Assembly: GCA_038380435.1 (NCBI GenBank)
Contig: JAWZYU010000688.1
Location: 22,527 to 86,526, forward strand
Origin: Ryuthela nishihirai
Taxonomy: Eukaryota; Arthropoda; Arachnida; Araneae; Heptathelidae
DNA: 64,000 nucleotides
Direction of reading: 5' to 3'
The notes beneath the pieces are model-generated. The model saw nothing but the letters and a program-made list of their open reading frames with translations, was not told the origin of the DNA and did not search any database. Both the position numbers and the translations under genes were made by a program. This document shows positions 1 to 11,536 of the stretch, piece by piece. Within the stretch, counting starts at the first letter, position 1. Every line of letters starts with the position of its first letter.

Positions 1-1450
1 AATATCACCAGTTCACCCAGCACTAAATATTAGCAAGAGGGCAGTAATACGTTTGCAGAATCTTCATCAGCAATGGGCAGCATATAGGTGATATTTGTTT
101 TTTGTACTGATAAAATATGAGTATTCTGGTACTGTTAAGAGATTTATCAAGAGTGGCAAACCTTAAATATGTTTTTAAAATTGTAATGGCACTTGCTTGC
201 TCTTAGTTCATTTTACCATTAAACATTTTTTGTTGATATGAATATAAAACAAATGTCTACCAGTTGAAAATTCTGTGTCCTAAATCAAAATATGTAAAAA
301 AAAGTGTAAATAAAGCTACGTTTTACTGCTATCATAGTTCTCTTTATTGATAACTTCATTGCAGAGACAAAAAGTTTAACAGAATAGCCATTCTTGCAAA
401 TTGACATAGTATGAAATACATATGAAATTAACATAAGGACCAAGACAAAAAAATTTCCTACAACACTTCCTTTGCTGATCAATGATTTTATACACTTCGA
501 TAGAAGCTCCTGTCCATGTTGAAGGGACTAACCTGTGAACGTTCTGCTGGTTCAGGTACCATCACAGCCCTGAATGCTCAACTGCATGGTAACCTGTCTG
601 AAAAGGAGGATCCTGGTAGTTGTTAGGGGGTCCTCTTCTGCTCTCAGCTCACAACTGACAGGGTTCTCTTTGGCAGTCTTGTCATTGGGAAATAAGTTGT
701 TTGGCTGGACAGCATTTTTGAGAACCGCAGTTATACACTGGCCTCTACTTCAGGTAAGCAGGAGTCCCTCCAGAACCAATTGATTGGTAGGCTTTGTCGC
801 ATCCCCTCACTCTCTTGTGGTCAATGGATGTCGCACTTTGCTGGCATTCAGTGGTAAGAGTAGGGGACGTTAAACACTTAAAATTTATAAAGTTCAAGGA
901 TTAATTAATCCAGTGTCAGAGTGCTTATCTAGTTAATAAATCTGCCCGATGCTATTCAACCCTTAAGAGGAATTAATGTCCCACCACCATGTAGTCACCT
1001 TTGATTGACGAATAACCAAAAGACAATTGTTGCAAATTTAATATGAGCTTTATATCCTCATCAGCGTTGCCTTTCTGTTGTTGCTGGGATATGCCTTAGG
1101 ATGTTATCTGTTATTTCTTAGGGATATCTCGTTCTCTGTAGTCACAGACTTCTAGTTATTCATGGTTACACAGACTATTCTAAGGGTTGAATCTATCAAA
1201 CCCTATCCTGAGACCTTCCTTCAGAATCTCAGGCCCCAAGAAACGCACCACTCAATACTTTGACGTCCGATACAAGTCTTTCCCCTTGCTGAACCCTTTT
1301 TCTTGCCGCTCATGCCTTCAAGGTCAGCAAGATCTCAAGGTGGTAATAGTGCCATAAAGTTTCATCTGGTGGCCAACACCTTGCAAGCGAACAAGGTGGG
1401 GGAGGGTGCCTCATCAGGTTCACCAGCAATGACAGCGGCTTCCTTTCCTA
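1..1450. other. Intergenic DNA, nothing recognised
   Basis: AT-rich single-copy-looking sequence. Short open frames exist (for example around 574-783 and 1303-1518) but none resembles a known domain or has a convincing exon context. I see no RNA gene or repeat here. Confidence 0.6.
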
Positions 1451-1708
1451 TCATATCGCACCCCGGCAAGAAAAGTGACGTAACTCAAAAAATGCCTATT
1501 TTGAGGTTATGTCAGTGATAAATAGGTATTGTGTTCCTCTACGTGAACGAAAAACGTCACATCTCTAACTCGCAAATTAACCGCCAGGGAGCAGTTGTGT
1601 CAGTTTTACTTTTAGGCTATTTCACAGTTTTATTGATTTCTTTAATTTGTTATTTCTCAAATACAGCATTTTTTAGTTATGTCACTTTTCTTGCTGGGGT
1701 GCGATATG
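1451..1708. mobile_element. MITE-like element with ~42 bp terminal inverted repeats
   Basis: Positions 1452-1493 and 1668-1708 are inverted copies of each other with about three mismatches (ends read CATATCGCACCCC and GGGGTGCGATATG). Weaker inverted similarity continues inward. The element is 258 bp and is flanked by TA on both sides (1449-1450 and 1709-1710), as expected for a TA target-site duplication of the Tc1/mariner type. It has no transposase, so it would be non-autonomous. A full family call needs other copies. Confidence 0.8.
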
Positions 1709-1710
1709 TA

Positions 1711-2727
1711 GTGGATCACCTCCTAGGTCTTCATATTTTCGATGCATTTTGTGCACTAGGTGCAGTATCATCAACTCACATTCCCAGCCAACAGAAATAG
1801 CTACAGGCAATAATCGTACTACAAGAACAAAATAGTCACAAATATCATAAATATGTATATTGATCATAGAAATTATTATCAATAAAAATAGTATCTATAA
1901 ACATATTCTGTATTATGCACTTATTGAATCATAAGAAAAATCACTCAATTATGTGAGGGATGTTACAACCCTCTCCCTAAAAGTTTAAAGTCTTTTTCTG
2001 GACTTGAAAACTCAAAGTCCCAAAGTGCTCCGAGCAGAATTAGTTCACCTTTTCACCTAAAGTTCATTGTGAAACAGTCCTCATTTAGACTTTATAACAA
2101 TCCAGTCTTCTTCGGCACTTCCTAAATAAATCACACACATTTGGTAGTCAATATCAGACTAGTAATTATTTCAGAATTTTGGTCGGTAGTGAGTTGCCAT
2201 TTCTTCACCCTCCCTCGGTGTGTATGTACTCGTGTATCTAGCAGTTTTCTCCCTCCCAACCACAAGCTAATTGAGAGAGAGTATTAACTTTAACATGATT
2301 TTTACCAGTCCCTTGAGAAGTGGTGAAACCATGTGTTCTTACTCTTTATGGGATAATATTTTCTCAAATCTAAGCATTTTTTTCTTTAGATTTCTTGCTC
2401 CACATTATCTATCTGCATATTCCCCGACTTTTCCTTTTTACTGCGGATTTTCACCTTTAAACCTACATTTGCCTTTCATTCTATCATTGCAGGTTTGATA
2501 AGTGAACATATTTATATTTTCAAACATTATTTTGCCCCTTTCTTTACGAGGTTGTATCTTCCCCCTGGTTAATTCATCTCCTAGCTCATTTTCTAAGAGC
2601 CAAAATTTTGTTACTTAGCATATCAATTACACCTTTAATTTATATCTCCTATCTCTAGTTTTAAGCTTTTCAGGAAAACCTTCTATGAGGCTCTAGTAAG
2701 CTTTCCCTCTTACTATTGTTATACTAA
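1711..2727. other. Intergenic DNA, nothing recognised
   Basis: AT-rich sequence with only short chance open frames. I recognise no gene, RNA or repeat. Confidence 0.55.
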
Positions 2728-2912
2728 GCTTCCGAGTGGTTACTGATCTAAGGGACTTGGGATTGAGCCCTGCGTAAGGCGTGGATATGTGTTGCTTTTC
2801 TGCTGAAGTCTGGCCATCCTCTCAGACTTTCTACTGTGGCATATAAACTGACAGGCTCCTGTCAGACCTCTGGCAAGCAGATGCTTCAGGGGGTATCTGC
2901 ATTATTTAGATA
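2728..2912 (+). mobile_element. tRNA-derived SINE, family A, diverged
   Basis: The head has a tRNA-like A box (CCGAGTGGTTA) and a B box relic (GGGATTGAGCCC). The body contains the family marker GACAGGCTCCTGTCAGA and the 3' part GGCAAGCAGATGCTTCAGGG. The same layout recurs at 6169-6382 (+) and, inverted, at 5641-5795 and 13866-14068. Divergence suggests an old insertion. Confidence 0.75.
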
Positions 2913-5640
2913 TCGAAATCTTCTGTTCATTCATATTTAGAATATTTTAAATTATTTATCTGAACAAGGAGAGGAAATAAATAGTATATTTAATTATTTG
3001 TTCTCTCTGATCTTGTCTCTTTTCGCTGTGTCATGTGCTTCCATGGAGGGTTGAGGGAAGCCTTGACCCTCCCTGATTAGCTTCCGGCCAGCATTCTATT
3101 CAGCCAAGGTGGGAGGGTGGGGGTTAAAGACCTCGCCACTGCTGTCCTTCACCAAAGCTGATTCTCTCTACTGATCTTTCGATATGTACTGGACCTCAGC
3201 TAAACTTCCCTCTCCCTACTTACTCTAAACCTCTAGTACACACAAATCAATTAACTTTAATTCTAACTAAACCTAGAATAGTTATTTTCAACCCAGCTAC
3301 CATTAGAGCCCCCCCCCCCCACACACACACATATTCTACTTCTAGCTTTAGAATTCTAAGTTCTCATAACACATCAATTACTATTACATATACTAACTAC
3401 AAACATCCACATCTCCCCCCCCCCCCTTCCTATCCTATCTTTCCCCTTGGCTTTTCTCCCACCCTAATATACCTAGGGCTCCGTTCAGGATATACAATCC
3501 ACATAAGATAACAAATTACGCCACTCAATAATTAACACAAGGAATATACACAATTAAGATTTAGGTCCCAAGGTACCCTTATATATAACTCAGCAAAAAC
3601 ACGATACTGAACAGAAATAACATAATGATTTAAATTCTGTTTACTTGGCAGTGTACACTATATAGGACATTACCCATTATAGACTTTACCACAATACATA
3701 GCATTTTTTTTACTAGGGTATGACAATAATCACATAACACGTCTTTCATCCTTCAAAAATGTAAAAATATTAAGGATGGAGGGGGGGGGGGATGAAAAAT
3801 AGAGATCCTTTATTTTTTTCCTTTCCCACTCTCTCCTTTGTTATAGAAAATGATATAAGGATGTCAGACTGGGTATATTATCCATATAACCAAGAGTAAT
3901 GTCATATATCTCTCAATATATGTATACATATAAATGTTTTAATTCATGGTTTCTTCCTATTTCCGTATTATTACTAATGCAGTGAAAACTCATATTGTTT
4001 AGATAGTATTAAAATACTGTATTCATTTTACATATATGCTTCGTAATTATGAATTAATATATGCATAAATTTCTTTTAAATTACTTTTAATTCTCACAAA
4101 TGCCTAATAAAATCAAATTACAAGTCTTATAACCTACCAAAGATCAACACTCTCTTCTTATTTTAGAAATAATATATAATATTAATATATATCTCCTATT
4201 GAAATAATAATATATAATATATCTCCTATTGAATGCAATATCTCTATAATCTAGTGTAATGTCATATATCCCTCATTATATTTATATGAATGTTAAAGCT
4301 CTTAGTCTTTTCATATTCCATTTTAATTTTATGCAGTGATACTTAATGTTGTTTTGATGGGATTATATTATTTTTAATTTACATATCTGATCTCAAGTGA
4401 GAAATTAACTTAAAGCATAAGGTTCTTTTTAATTTTATTCAGCAAAATAGTACTTGCACTCAATGCCTTACCAATTGTTCTGTTTTTCCGAATGTTTATA
4501 TTATATATTTCTTCATTTCGTTATAGTTACTATTTTGTGCTTTATGATTAACGGAAAAAGAAATTCAAGATGAATTAGGACCCCAGAAATTAAATGAAAC
4601 TATACAGATTTTGATTGAAGCTCATAATTGATGGAGACAATTGCTAAATTTATACTTCTAAATTAATTAAAGGAACATCATTTAATTATACAGTTGTTCT
4701 TGTCATAAAAATACTACTGCATTCTTATTTATTCGAACACTGGAGATTTTTCTTCAATATTTTGCAGATGCAGGGGCTATATAAAAAAATTCCCAATTCC
4801 CTGTCCTAGCAATGTTAATTTTCCAGCTCTCTAATGCTTTGTAGATATATACAAAAGTGACTGTTTTCATTAAAGTGCTAACTTCGGATCTTTTTTTCGT
4901 ATAATAAAAGATATTGATGCATAAAATTGTTTTTGTTAAATATAGATGGGCACTTTTGCTCAAAGGAACCGGGATCTAGAAAAACAGGGGAGGAGAGAGG
5001 TGTTAAGTTACCAATTATTACGTAGTAGAAAATTTCAACAAGCTTGGTCGAATCCTTAATTCAATTAAACTGTTTAAAATATGTAGTAAACGGTATTCTT
5101 TATGCAACAAGTTTTTATTTTACGTACAGCTCGTTACAATCGATCCCAATGTAATTTCTCTTCCCCTTTTTTTCTGGAGGCAGAGGGCATAATTTCAAAG
5201 AATCCATGATACTCCACCGCATCAAAAACTTTTCATTCATTTTAGTTGTCCCTCTTCACGATCTGTAATCGTTCACGTATATCTCCATGTTTTCAAGGGA
5301 TTTTTTCTCCAGACGTGATAAGTAATCGGGAGGCAAGTATTTATATTGCTTTAAGTTATGATAAGATGAAGCTGTATACTGTTAGTGCTGTAAATGATTT
5401 AGGAAAATCAAAATGATTGATGCAGACACAGAATACCTATAATATATTTTAGATTATTATATGTGAATCAAAATACTTAATTTGAAATATATTCTTGGAA
5501 AATTTCATTCTAAGAAAGTGTTTTTGCAATTTCAGTGCCTGAGCTATCATAGTTCTGCTACTGCTGCAGGGAAATATTTATTTCTTCGAAATTTGACATG
5601 TTACATTATTGTCGGAGATATTTATCATTTCCGAATAAAT
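2913..5640. other. AT-rich intergenic DNA with homopolymer runs
   Basis: No gene is visible. It holds two 12-base C runs (3309-3320, 3415-3426), an 11-base G run (3781-3791), an AC microsatellite after 3320, an ATATAT-rich stretch with a short tandem duplication (4165-4235), and a diverged direct repeat annotated separately. Confidence 0.6.
3888..4395 (+). repeat. Diverged direct repeat pair (3888-4035 and 4246-4395)
   Basis: Both segments begin with GTAATGTCATATATC.CTCA and then share, in the same order, TATGAATGTT-like, ATGCAGTGA and TTTACATATxTG blocks over about 150 bp. The similarity is interrupted by small indels. This fits an old duplication or two copies of an unrecognised AT-rich repeat. 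Confidence 0.5.
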
Positions 5641-5795
5641 ATTTTAAAAAAATACGCCCTCAGGCAGCTGCTTGCCACACAGGTTTTAGAGTAAAACCTC
5701 AGCAGAAAAACGACATCATGCCTTACCAGGCGACTCGAACCCTGACCCCTCAGATCAGTAGCAAAACACGATAACCACTTGGCCACAGGATGGCG
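5641..5795 (-). mobile_element. tRNA-derived SINE, family A, internally deleted
   Basis: In reverse orientation: the tRNA-like head lies at 5725-5790 (A box region complementary to AACCACTTGGCCA, B box complementary to ACTCGAACC) and the 3' marker GGCAGCTGCTTGCC at 5663. Compared with the full copy at 13866-14068 it lacks the central CTGTCAGATC..TACTATGGC segment. Confidence 0.75.
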
Positions 5796-6168
5796 AATAA
5801 GTATTAGCAAACAAATAATTTATTATTTTCCAAACGAAACTAAGAGATAAAAATATTTTATTTATTTCTTATAAGAGAAGTATAAAATGCAAATCATTTG
5901 TATTAGAACGCATGTAATCTTTAGCAAGAAAGTTGCGTAATATTTATAAAGTTGTTCTAATAATTACAAGAAAATCTATCCGGGCATTATGAAAAAGAGA
6001 CAGTACAATATCTGACAATACAGATAACTACGTTTATGAGTTAAGGATCCTTATTAGACCCAATAAAATCCTACTATTCCAATTTAGTTTTAAAATCATA
6101 TTTGCTTACAAATAGCATTTATTGGTCAACGGCATATCTTCTTTATTAATAGAGGTTTTATTATTATA

Positions 6169-6382
6169 CTGTCCTGTGACCAACTGGTTAGTGCGCCTGG
6201 CTACTGATCTAAGAGGCCTGGGTTCGAGCCTCGGATAAAGCATGGATGTATGTGTTGTTTTTCGTGATCAATCGGCTACTTCCGAGTTCCCGCCAACCTC
6301 ATAGACCTTCTACTATGACACTAACAGGCTCCTGTCTGCCCTCTGTGGCAAGCAGCTGCTTGAGTAGGTATTTTTTATTCCC
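6169..6382 (+). mobile_element. tRNA-derived SINE, family A, near full length
   Basis: The head has A box ACTGGTTAGTGCG and B box GGGTTCGAGCCTC. The body has TTCTACTATGACACTAACAG and GGCTCCTGTCTGCC, and the 3' part is GGCAAGCAGCTGCTTGAG followed by a T-rich tail. The order and length (~210 bp) match the copy at 13866-14068. Confidence 0.85.
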
Positions 6383-6414
6383 TATATCCTTCATCCATTT
6401 ATTTGCTACAGGCT

Positions 6415-6525
6415 TGAAAGCCTGTGACCGAATAGCATTGTCAGCTACTGATCAAAGGAAGCGTGTTCGACACCCGAATAAAGGCATGGAGGTTTCTCAT
6501 CTTGCCTTTCTGCTTAGGTCTCGCA
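6415..6525 (+). mobile_element. 5' fragment of a family A SINE
   Basis: A second tRNA-like head (CTACTGATCAAAGGAAGCG, GTGTTCGACACCCG) followed by the family A GGCATGGAGG..TTTCTGCT segment, cut off before the central body. It sits directly downstream of a near-complete family A copy. Confidence 0.6.
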
Positions 6526-6539
6526 TATATCATATATCG

Positions 6540-6770
6540 CATTCTTCAAAGTGTACAGGATATGGCTCTCCCACACAGGGAACAACGTCTTAACGTCGCA
6601 CCAGATATTAAGAATTTTAACTATGCATCTTTACAAGTCCATCGGTGTACCCTACTGACCGTAGATAGTTTTGCGGAGATAAATGTCAAAACTGGCTTAG
6701 ATGAGATTCGAACCTGGGTACTGTAGATTACGAACCTGGCGCACTACCGACTGAGCCAACCCCAGCACCA
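6540..6770 (-). mobile_element. tRNA-derived SINE, family B
   Basis: Read on the minus strand, the head at 6700-6768 has A box GGCTCAGTCGGTAGTGCG and B box GGTTCGAATC. It is followed by the family B core: CATCGGTGTACCCTACTGACC complement, TTAACG and the GTGTACAGGATATGGCTC complement. This is the copy that links the family B body to a tRNA head most clearly. Confidence 0.8.
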
Positions 6771-7620
6771 GAAACTTATGAAATAGGTTGCCGATCATTA
6801 TCACCGTCTGCTTTTCGTTTGACAATGCTCTCTGTTGACGAGGTTATATCTGTGATCAGGCTGTTGCTTCTTTGTCGAAAAGGTTAGGAGAATATGATAA
6901 CAATTTTTCCTTTCTACCAGTTTCATCTCAATACAGAATTTTTCAGGCTTTTACTGTAAGCCACAAAACGAGCACAAATTAAAATATATTTAAATCGAGC
7001 AGCAGAAATAAAATCCTTTCTTAATGTTAGGTGGCGCGCAGTGCAACTTGATCTGCTGCTGCTCAATCTTCTGTCAAAAGTCAGCTGAAAGCTGACGAAC
7101 ATTATTACAGTTTTTCGCGGTGTTGTTTCGATTCACGTTAACCTGCATGACGTGATTCATTTGTGTTAGCAAGAGCCTTATATTTTAACAATTTGAAACA
7201 TTTTTTATGATATCTACTGATTTCTCTGGACTTGGATTTCTAATGAAAATTGTGGACGTCTTTAGTGCTGTGTTTTTCCACCACCTGTGAACGTTTTTGT
7301 TTAATTGTGATTCTGGATTTCCAATCTGCAAACTGCATTTGCGACTTCTGCAAAGGTAAATCAGGTAATTTTAATCTTGCTAAAATGGATAAAAGATGTG
7401 AATTTGTTTGCAAGAAAATGTCATTTTTCATAATCTCGTAAGAAAATGTTTTAAATAATATTAATGTACACATATTTGCATTTAAAAAAAAGAAAACTTT
7501 GTGTCCTCGACTGTGAAATAATTAACTATTAATGCAAATCGTGAATGCTGAAGTTCTGTTAAAGTTGTAAAAGTTAACATTTTGTGTAATACTCAACATG
7601 AACTATTTTCCTGGTGAATG
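6771..7620. other. Intergenic DNA, nothing recognised
   Basis: AT-rich; two overlapping open frames on opposite strands around 7240-7473 look like chance. I see no repeat or RNA gene. Confidence 0.5.
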
Positions 7621-7850
7621 GTAGCCTCCCGTCACTGCCATCCAGTGTGCTTTTTACGTGCACAGGGTATGGCTCTCTCTCACGCGGCTTAATGTCCCAT
7701 CCGACGGACAGCGGCATTTCCAAGCCCATGGATATCTACTGACTGAAAGTTGGGTGGGGAGTATTGTGGAGAGAAGTGTCAACTCTGACCCAGCAGAGAG
7801 TCGAAACTGGGAACTGCAGATTATTTCATACAAGGACATCATCAGTTCAT
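7621..7850 (-). mobile_element. tRNA-derived SINE, family B
   Basis: Contains the inverted family B core: CCATCCAGTGTGCTTTTTACG, GTGCACAGGGTATGGCTC, TTAATGTCCCATCCGACGGAC and CTACTGAC. A decayed head (complement of GAGTCGAAACTGGGAACTGC) lies at its right end. Confidence 0.75.
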
Positions 7851-8040
7851 CAATGATGGCTACTGCTTCAGAGATATAAGCTATTACAACAGAAATCGTT
7901 TTTCTGCTGGAGTAGCCAGTCCCCTAACCACTCTACAATGCCACATAACTCTGGATTGCTGATCAAGTGTGGGCAAAATCGGCAAAAGTTATGTATTTAA
8001 ACTTTATTCGATAAGTGTTAAGTTTATTTCTTAACCGCTT

Positions 8041-8350
8041 AGTCGGGTTGGGTTGGGTTGTTTTGCCTCTGAGCGGCACTTTTTTGCACACAATGGGCTA
8101 AATGGCCAGGTCACATGGACCCCGAAGGCTCAGAGAAGGTTGGGGGAGGGGACCCATTGGAACAGCTGTTGGGAGACAGATGGTAGCCTCCCGTCAAGGC
8201 CATCCAGTGTGTTCTTTAATGTGCACAGGGTATGGTTCTCCCGCTCACGGGGCCACGGCTTAACGTCATCTGACGGACGGCGGCCTTTCCAAGCCTATCG
8301 GTGTCCCCTACTGACCATGGGCAGGGCGGGGAATTTTCCGGAGAAACCGC
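8041..8350 (-). mobile_element. SINE family B, long body without clear head
   Basis: Shows the complete inverted body: GAGCGGCACTTTTTTGCACA, AATGGGCTAAATGGCCAGG, CCGAAGGCTCAGAGAAGG, CCATCCAGTGTG, GTGCACAGGGTATGG, TCTGACGGACGGCGG and CATGGGCAGGGCGG. The tRNA head on the right is missing or too decayed to see. Confidence 0.8.
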
Positions 8351-8524
8351 TTAGTCGGAACTTGAAATAAACTTAGTAAAAAATATTTCTGTTTCAGAAA
8401 TCCTTCATTCGGTAGCCAATTTTTCAAATAATTCCCGCCCCGATCTCGATCCTGCTAAATTGAAATATAATAGATATTGAATTGCTTTATGTAAATCATT
8501 GATTGAGACAATTTAGAGACTAAA

Positions 8525-9048
8525 TAAGTGGGTAGCTCAGTAGGTAGTGTGAGAAGATCGTAATTTGCAGTTTCCAGGTTCGTTTCCCACCATGGCTAGC
8601 TTTGAGATTTTTATCTGCAAAACTTCCCGTCTTCCCTGCGTCAGTAGCGGACACCGATGATCTTTGAAAGATCGCCGACCGCCGTCCTTCGGATGTGAGT
8701 TAAGCTGTGGAGCTGGATATGAGGGAGCTGTACCTTGTGTACATTAAAGAACATGGATGATCTTGACAGGAGGCTGCCATCTTTTTTATAACAGCAGTCC
8801 AATGGGTCCCTTCCACCAACTTTCTCTGAGCTTCGGGAGTCCTGGTTGTATGTTTATTTAGCCCATTGTGTGCATAAAAGTGCCTCTCATAGCTAAAACA
8901 ACACAATTCTTGAAGGGAGGCTACCATCTGTCCCATAACAGCTGCCCATTGGGTCCCTTCCCCCAAACCCACTCTGAACCTTCGGGGTCCTTGTGATGGT
9001 TTATCCCACTGTGTGCAAAAAAAGTGCCGCTCGGAGGCAAAATGTACA
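8525..9048 (+). mobile_element. SINE family B with head, core and duplicated 3' body
   Basis: The head at 8527-8600 has A box GTGGGTAGCTCAGTAGGTAG and B box GGTTCGTTTCC. The core (GACACCGATG, GACCGCCGTCC, GTTAAGCTGTGG, TTAAAGAACA) ends near 8760, and a 3' body runs to about 8890 (TGTGTGCATAAAAGTGC). A second 3' body copy follows at 8910-9048 (TGTGTGCAAAAAAAGTGCCG). It is the most complete family B element in the window, although the doubled 3' end points to a tandem or nested insertion. Confidence 0.85.
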
Positions 9049-9364
9049 AACAACCGAAGCCTTAAATAAGTAAAAATGAAATCAGTTGCTCTGCCGTTAA
9101 TCCGCCTTAGTTTTAGTGCAACCAAGCCCGTATGTACAAAAAAATCAAAGGTGTGGGCAAGAATACAATCGAGTAGGAAAAATGTAAAACAGAACTGGAT
9201 TTCCAAAGATTTATAACATTAACCCTCCCCCCGTTTTGCAGGTTTTTAAAACAAAAAATTCGAAAAAAAAATTCATAAAATGTAGATAAGTTTAATATTT
9301 TTTTACCCTTGCATTCCAGAGAGGGGGTGAGACGAGTAAGGCCCACGGTTCTACGTGCAGCTAT

Positions 9365-9552
9365 TGGCTGTTGTGTTGTTTTATTTCTGGGCGGTATTTT
9401 TTTTTTGTACTCAATGGGTTAAACGGCCAGGTCAAAATGACAACGAAGGTTCAGAGAAGGTTGGGTGGGAGGGGACCCACAGGACAGCTGTTTGAGACTT
9501 ATGATAGTCTCCATTCAAGGCCATCCATCGTATTCTTTAGCGTGCATCAGTT
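9365..9552 (-). mobile_element. SINE family B 3' body fragment
   Basis: Inverted 3' body only: a T run for GTACTCAATGGGTTAAACG, CGAAGGTTCAGAGAAGGTTG, and CCATCCATCGTATTCTTTAG. It is truncated before the core and head. Confidence 0.75.
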
Positions 9553-10180
9553 GTAGTTTAGCATGTATAATAGTGTGCAAAGTTAAAACTTGCTGCTAAA
9601 AGTAAGATAAAACAGGTTTTGTCAGCTTTAAAACAATTCAGTCTAGAAGAGACTGATGCAAAACAGTTATTTTTTTCATTTTCCCTAGGTTTTCCTGCAA
9701 TAACAAGACTACAGCTTTTAGCGAAAGACTATATATATATAACACTTTACAGATGATATATTCGGTATTCTGTCATGGAACCGCGAGAAATGATGTGGTG
9801 TGCATTTCTTGTACATTGGCTCCTTGTTTAGCGTAATGGAAAGAGATTCCCCCCCCCCTTGATCCGGCCCTGTCGGGAAATATGTTTTTTTCACAAGTAG
9901 CTAAATTTTTTAAAATTGATAATATGCAGATAAATTTTGAAAGTATACATTTGGGGCGAACCTCTCCCACTTTAAATATGTTGCCTGCGAAAAAAAGCAA
10001 AAAATGTTTACCTGTGCCACTTGATGATAAGGAAATTGATCATTCAGACAAAGAAACGAAACAGAAGACAATGCATTCCATTATGTCATATCTGAGTAAT
10101 TCCTATGCTTATATTAATGTATTATCGTCCATTACTTAATTGATGCTTACTCTAATGTAAGCAGTATGTTTTCATGGGGT
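9553..10180. other. Intergenic DNA, nothing recognised
   Basis: AT-rich, with a short TA microsatellite at 9729-9742. The open frame at 9882-10139 (85 codons) has no recognisable domain and no exon signals that stand out. Confidence 0.45.
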
Positions 10181-10430
10181 AGGGGTGGCTCAATCAGTAT
10201 CACGCTAGGCTCGAAATCTGCAGTTCCCACGTTCGAGTCCCAGCTCGGTTAGCGTTGAGATTTTTCTTCTCGAAATTCTTTACCCCTGGTCAGCTGGGGA
10301 CACCGATGGGCTTCGAAAGGCCGCTGTCCGTCGGATGGGATGTTAAGCTGTAGCCCCGTGTGCGGGAAAGCCATGCCTGAATCTAATATAAAGAAATGCC
10401 ATACCTTTAAAGAACAAGCTGGCTCCATGT
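10181..10430 (+). mobile_element. tRNA-derived SINE, family B, 3' truncated
   Basis: The head at 10183-10255 has A box GGTGGCTCAATCAGTATCACG and B box ACGTTCGAGTCCC. The core follows: GACACCGATGGGCTTCGAAAG, CCGTCGGATGGGATGTTAAG, CCGTGTGCGGGAAAGCC and TTAAAGAACA near 10410. It ends before the 3' body. Confidence 0.85.
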
Positions 10431-10571
10431 GTAGCAAATGTGCACATTTAAGAAGGATGGCCACAATCGACTAGATGGATGAAAAGTTTACCAACTTCCA
10501 ATATAAGTCGTGTTAAGCGTCTTACAAAATTTTAGCACACCATACAGTTTGATTGTGCCCACACTTATCCA

Positions 10572-11218
10572 TTGGGGAACTCTCTCTTCATTGTCCCTGG
10601 ACTTGACAGAGCTCGACTATTGATTCACGTACGACGCTATCATACCCTTACAGAAAGTGAACTGCTTTACCCGACAAAAGAGGGGATCACTCTAACTCTA
10701 CACGAATGGCCGGAATTATTATCAGTCTTTGACGATCAGTCTGTCGATTGGAAAGGATTATCCCTTTCCAATCGACAGAGAGAGAAACCTGATTTGCCAC
10801 TCACAATCTACAATTATGTATCTACTCCAATAGTACTGGTTCCCGACATCTGGATATCATCATAACTGTGAAATCGTCAAATCCTGTTCCGAGTGGAGTG
10901 ACCCTTACACTTGCACAGTGGGACATACTTCGTAACCAACGAGGAGATGTTAAGAACAGTATGGACTTCTATTGTAGATCTGATGCGAATTTTCATCTAC
11001 GTCACGCTATTGTTGAGCAGAGGGATGCGTTACTAGCATTCCTTCTGGCACCTTTTGCTGTACGAGGTCAGCTGATACAGTTCTTGTCGGACATTATTCA
11101 TCAAGATCTGCTACATTACTTAATCCCGAGCACGAGAATTGTGGAACCTGAAGATAATGAACAATGTTTAAATCCCTACCTGAACTCTGCAGTTCGTGCA
11201 TTGAATATTGATACATAG
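10572..11218 (+). pseudogene. PC4/p15-like domain protein fragment (two domains)
   Basis: Two adjacent open stretches (10572-10865 and 10868-11218) separated by a stop. The first contains LLIHVRRY..LYPTKEGITLTLHEW and the second SGVTLTLAQWDIL. Both match the C-terminal single-stranded-DNA-binding fold of transcriptional coactivator p15/PC4, whose hallmark is a basic strand followed by KGISLT..QW. Neither stretch starts with ATG, so these are remnants rather than intact genes. An AATAAA lies at 11357-11362. A Polinton-type integrase relic follows, so a shared viral or transposon origin is plausible but is inference. Confidence 0.55.
10741..10778. repeat. Perfect 16 bp hairpin inside the PC4-like fragment
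   Basis: Arms 10741-10756 (CTGTCGATTGGAAAGG) and 10763-10778 are perfect inverted copies around a 6 base loop. The arms follow the first PC4 motif and encode VDWKGLSLSNRQ in the open frame, so the hairpin may be an insertion or a local inverted duplication. Confidence 0.85.
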
Positions 11219-11536
11219 CTTCTACTTTTGTAAAATCTGTATGGTCCCAAGGACTACTCTGTTAGGTGGACGATATCTTTCTCGCCTCGTTTTCCTATAC
11301 TGATTTGTTAGAGAGTGTAAAGGAAAATCTGTATATTTCAAACTCTTGGTTTCATAAATAAAAGTTTGATATTTCCTATGTATAATGACTTGCGTACTCA
11401 TTTCACATCATGTGGTGACGTAAGTTGTTAGTTTTTTTTATAATAGTAGCGTATTTGACAATAGGGGTAGCTGTCGGACTAGGGATCGAGTTTTCTCAAG
11501 GCTATTTAATCACTAGTAGTATTAGAATCCCGCCAC

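Noticed and set aside
6700..6768. Functional tRNA genes at the SINE heads (also 8527-8600, 10183-10255, 13990-14068)
   Set aside because: A and B boxes are present but acceptor and anticodon stems do not pair convincingly, and each is fused to a SINE body.
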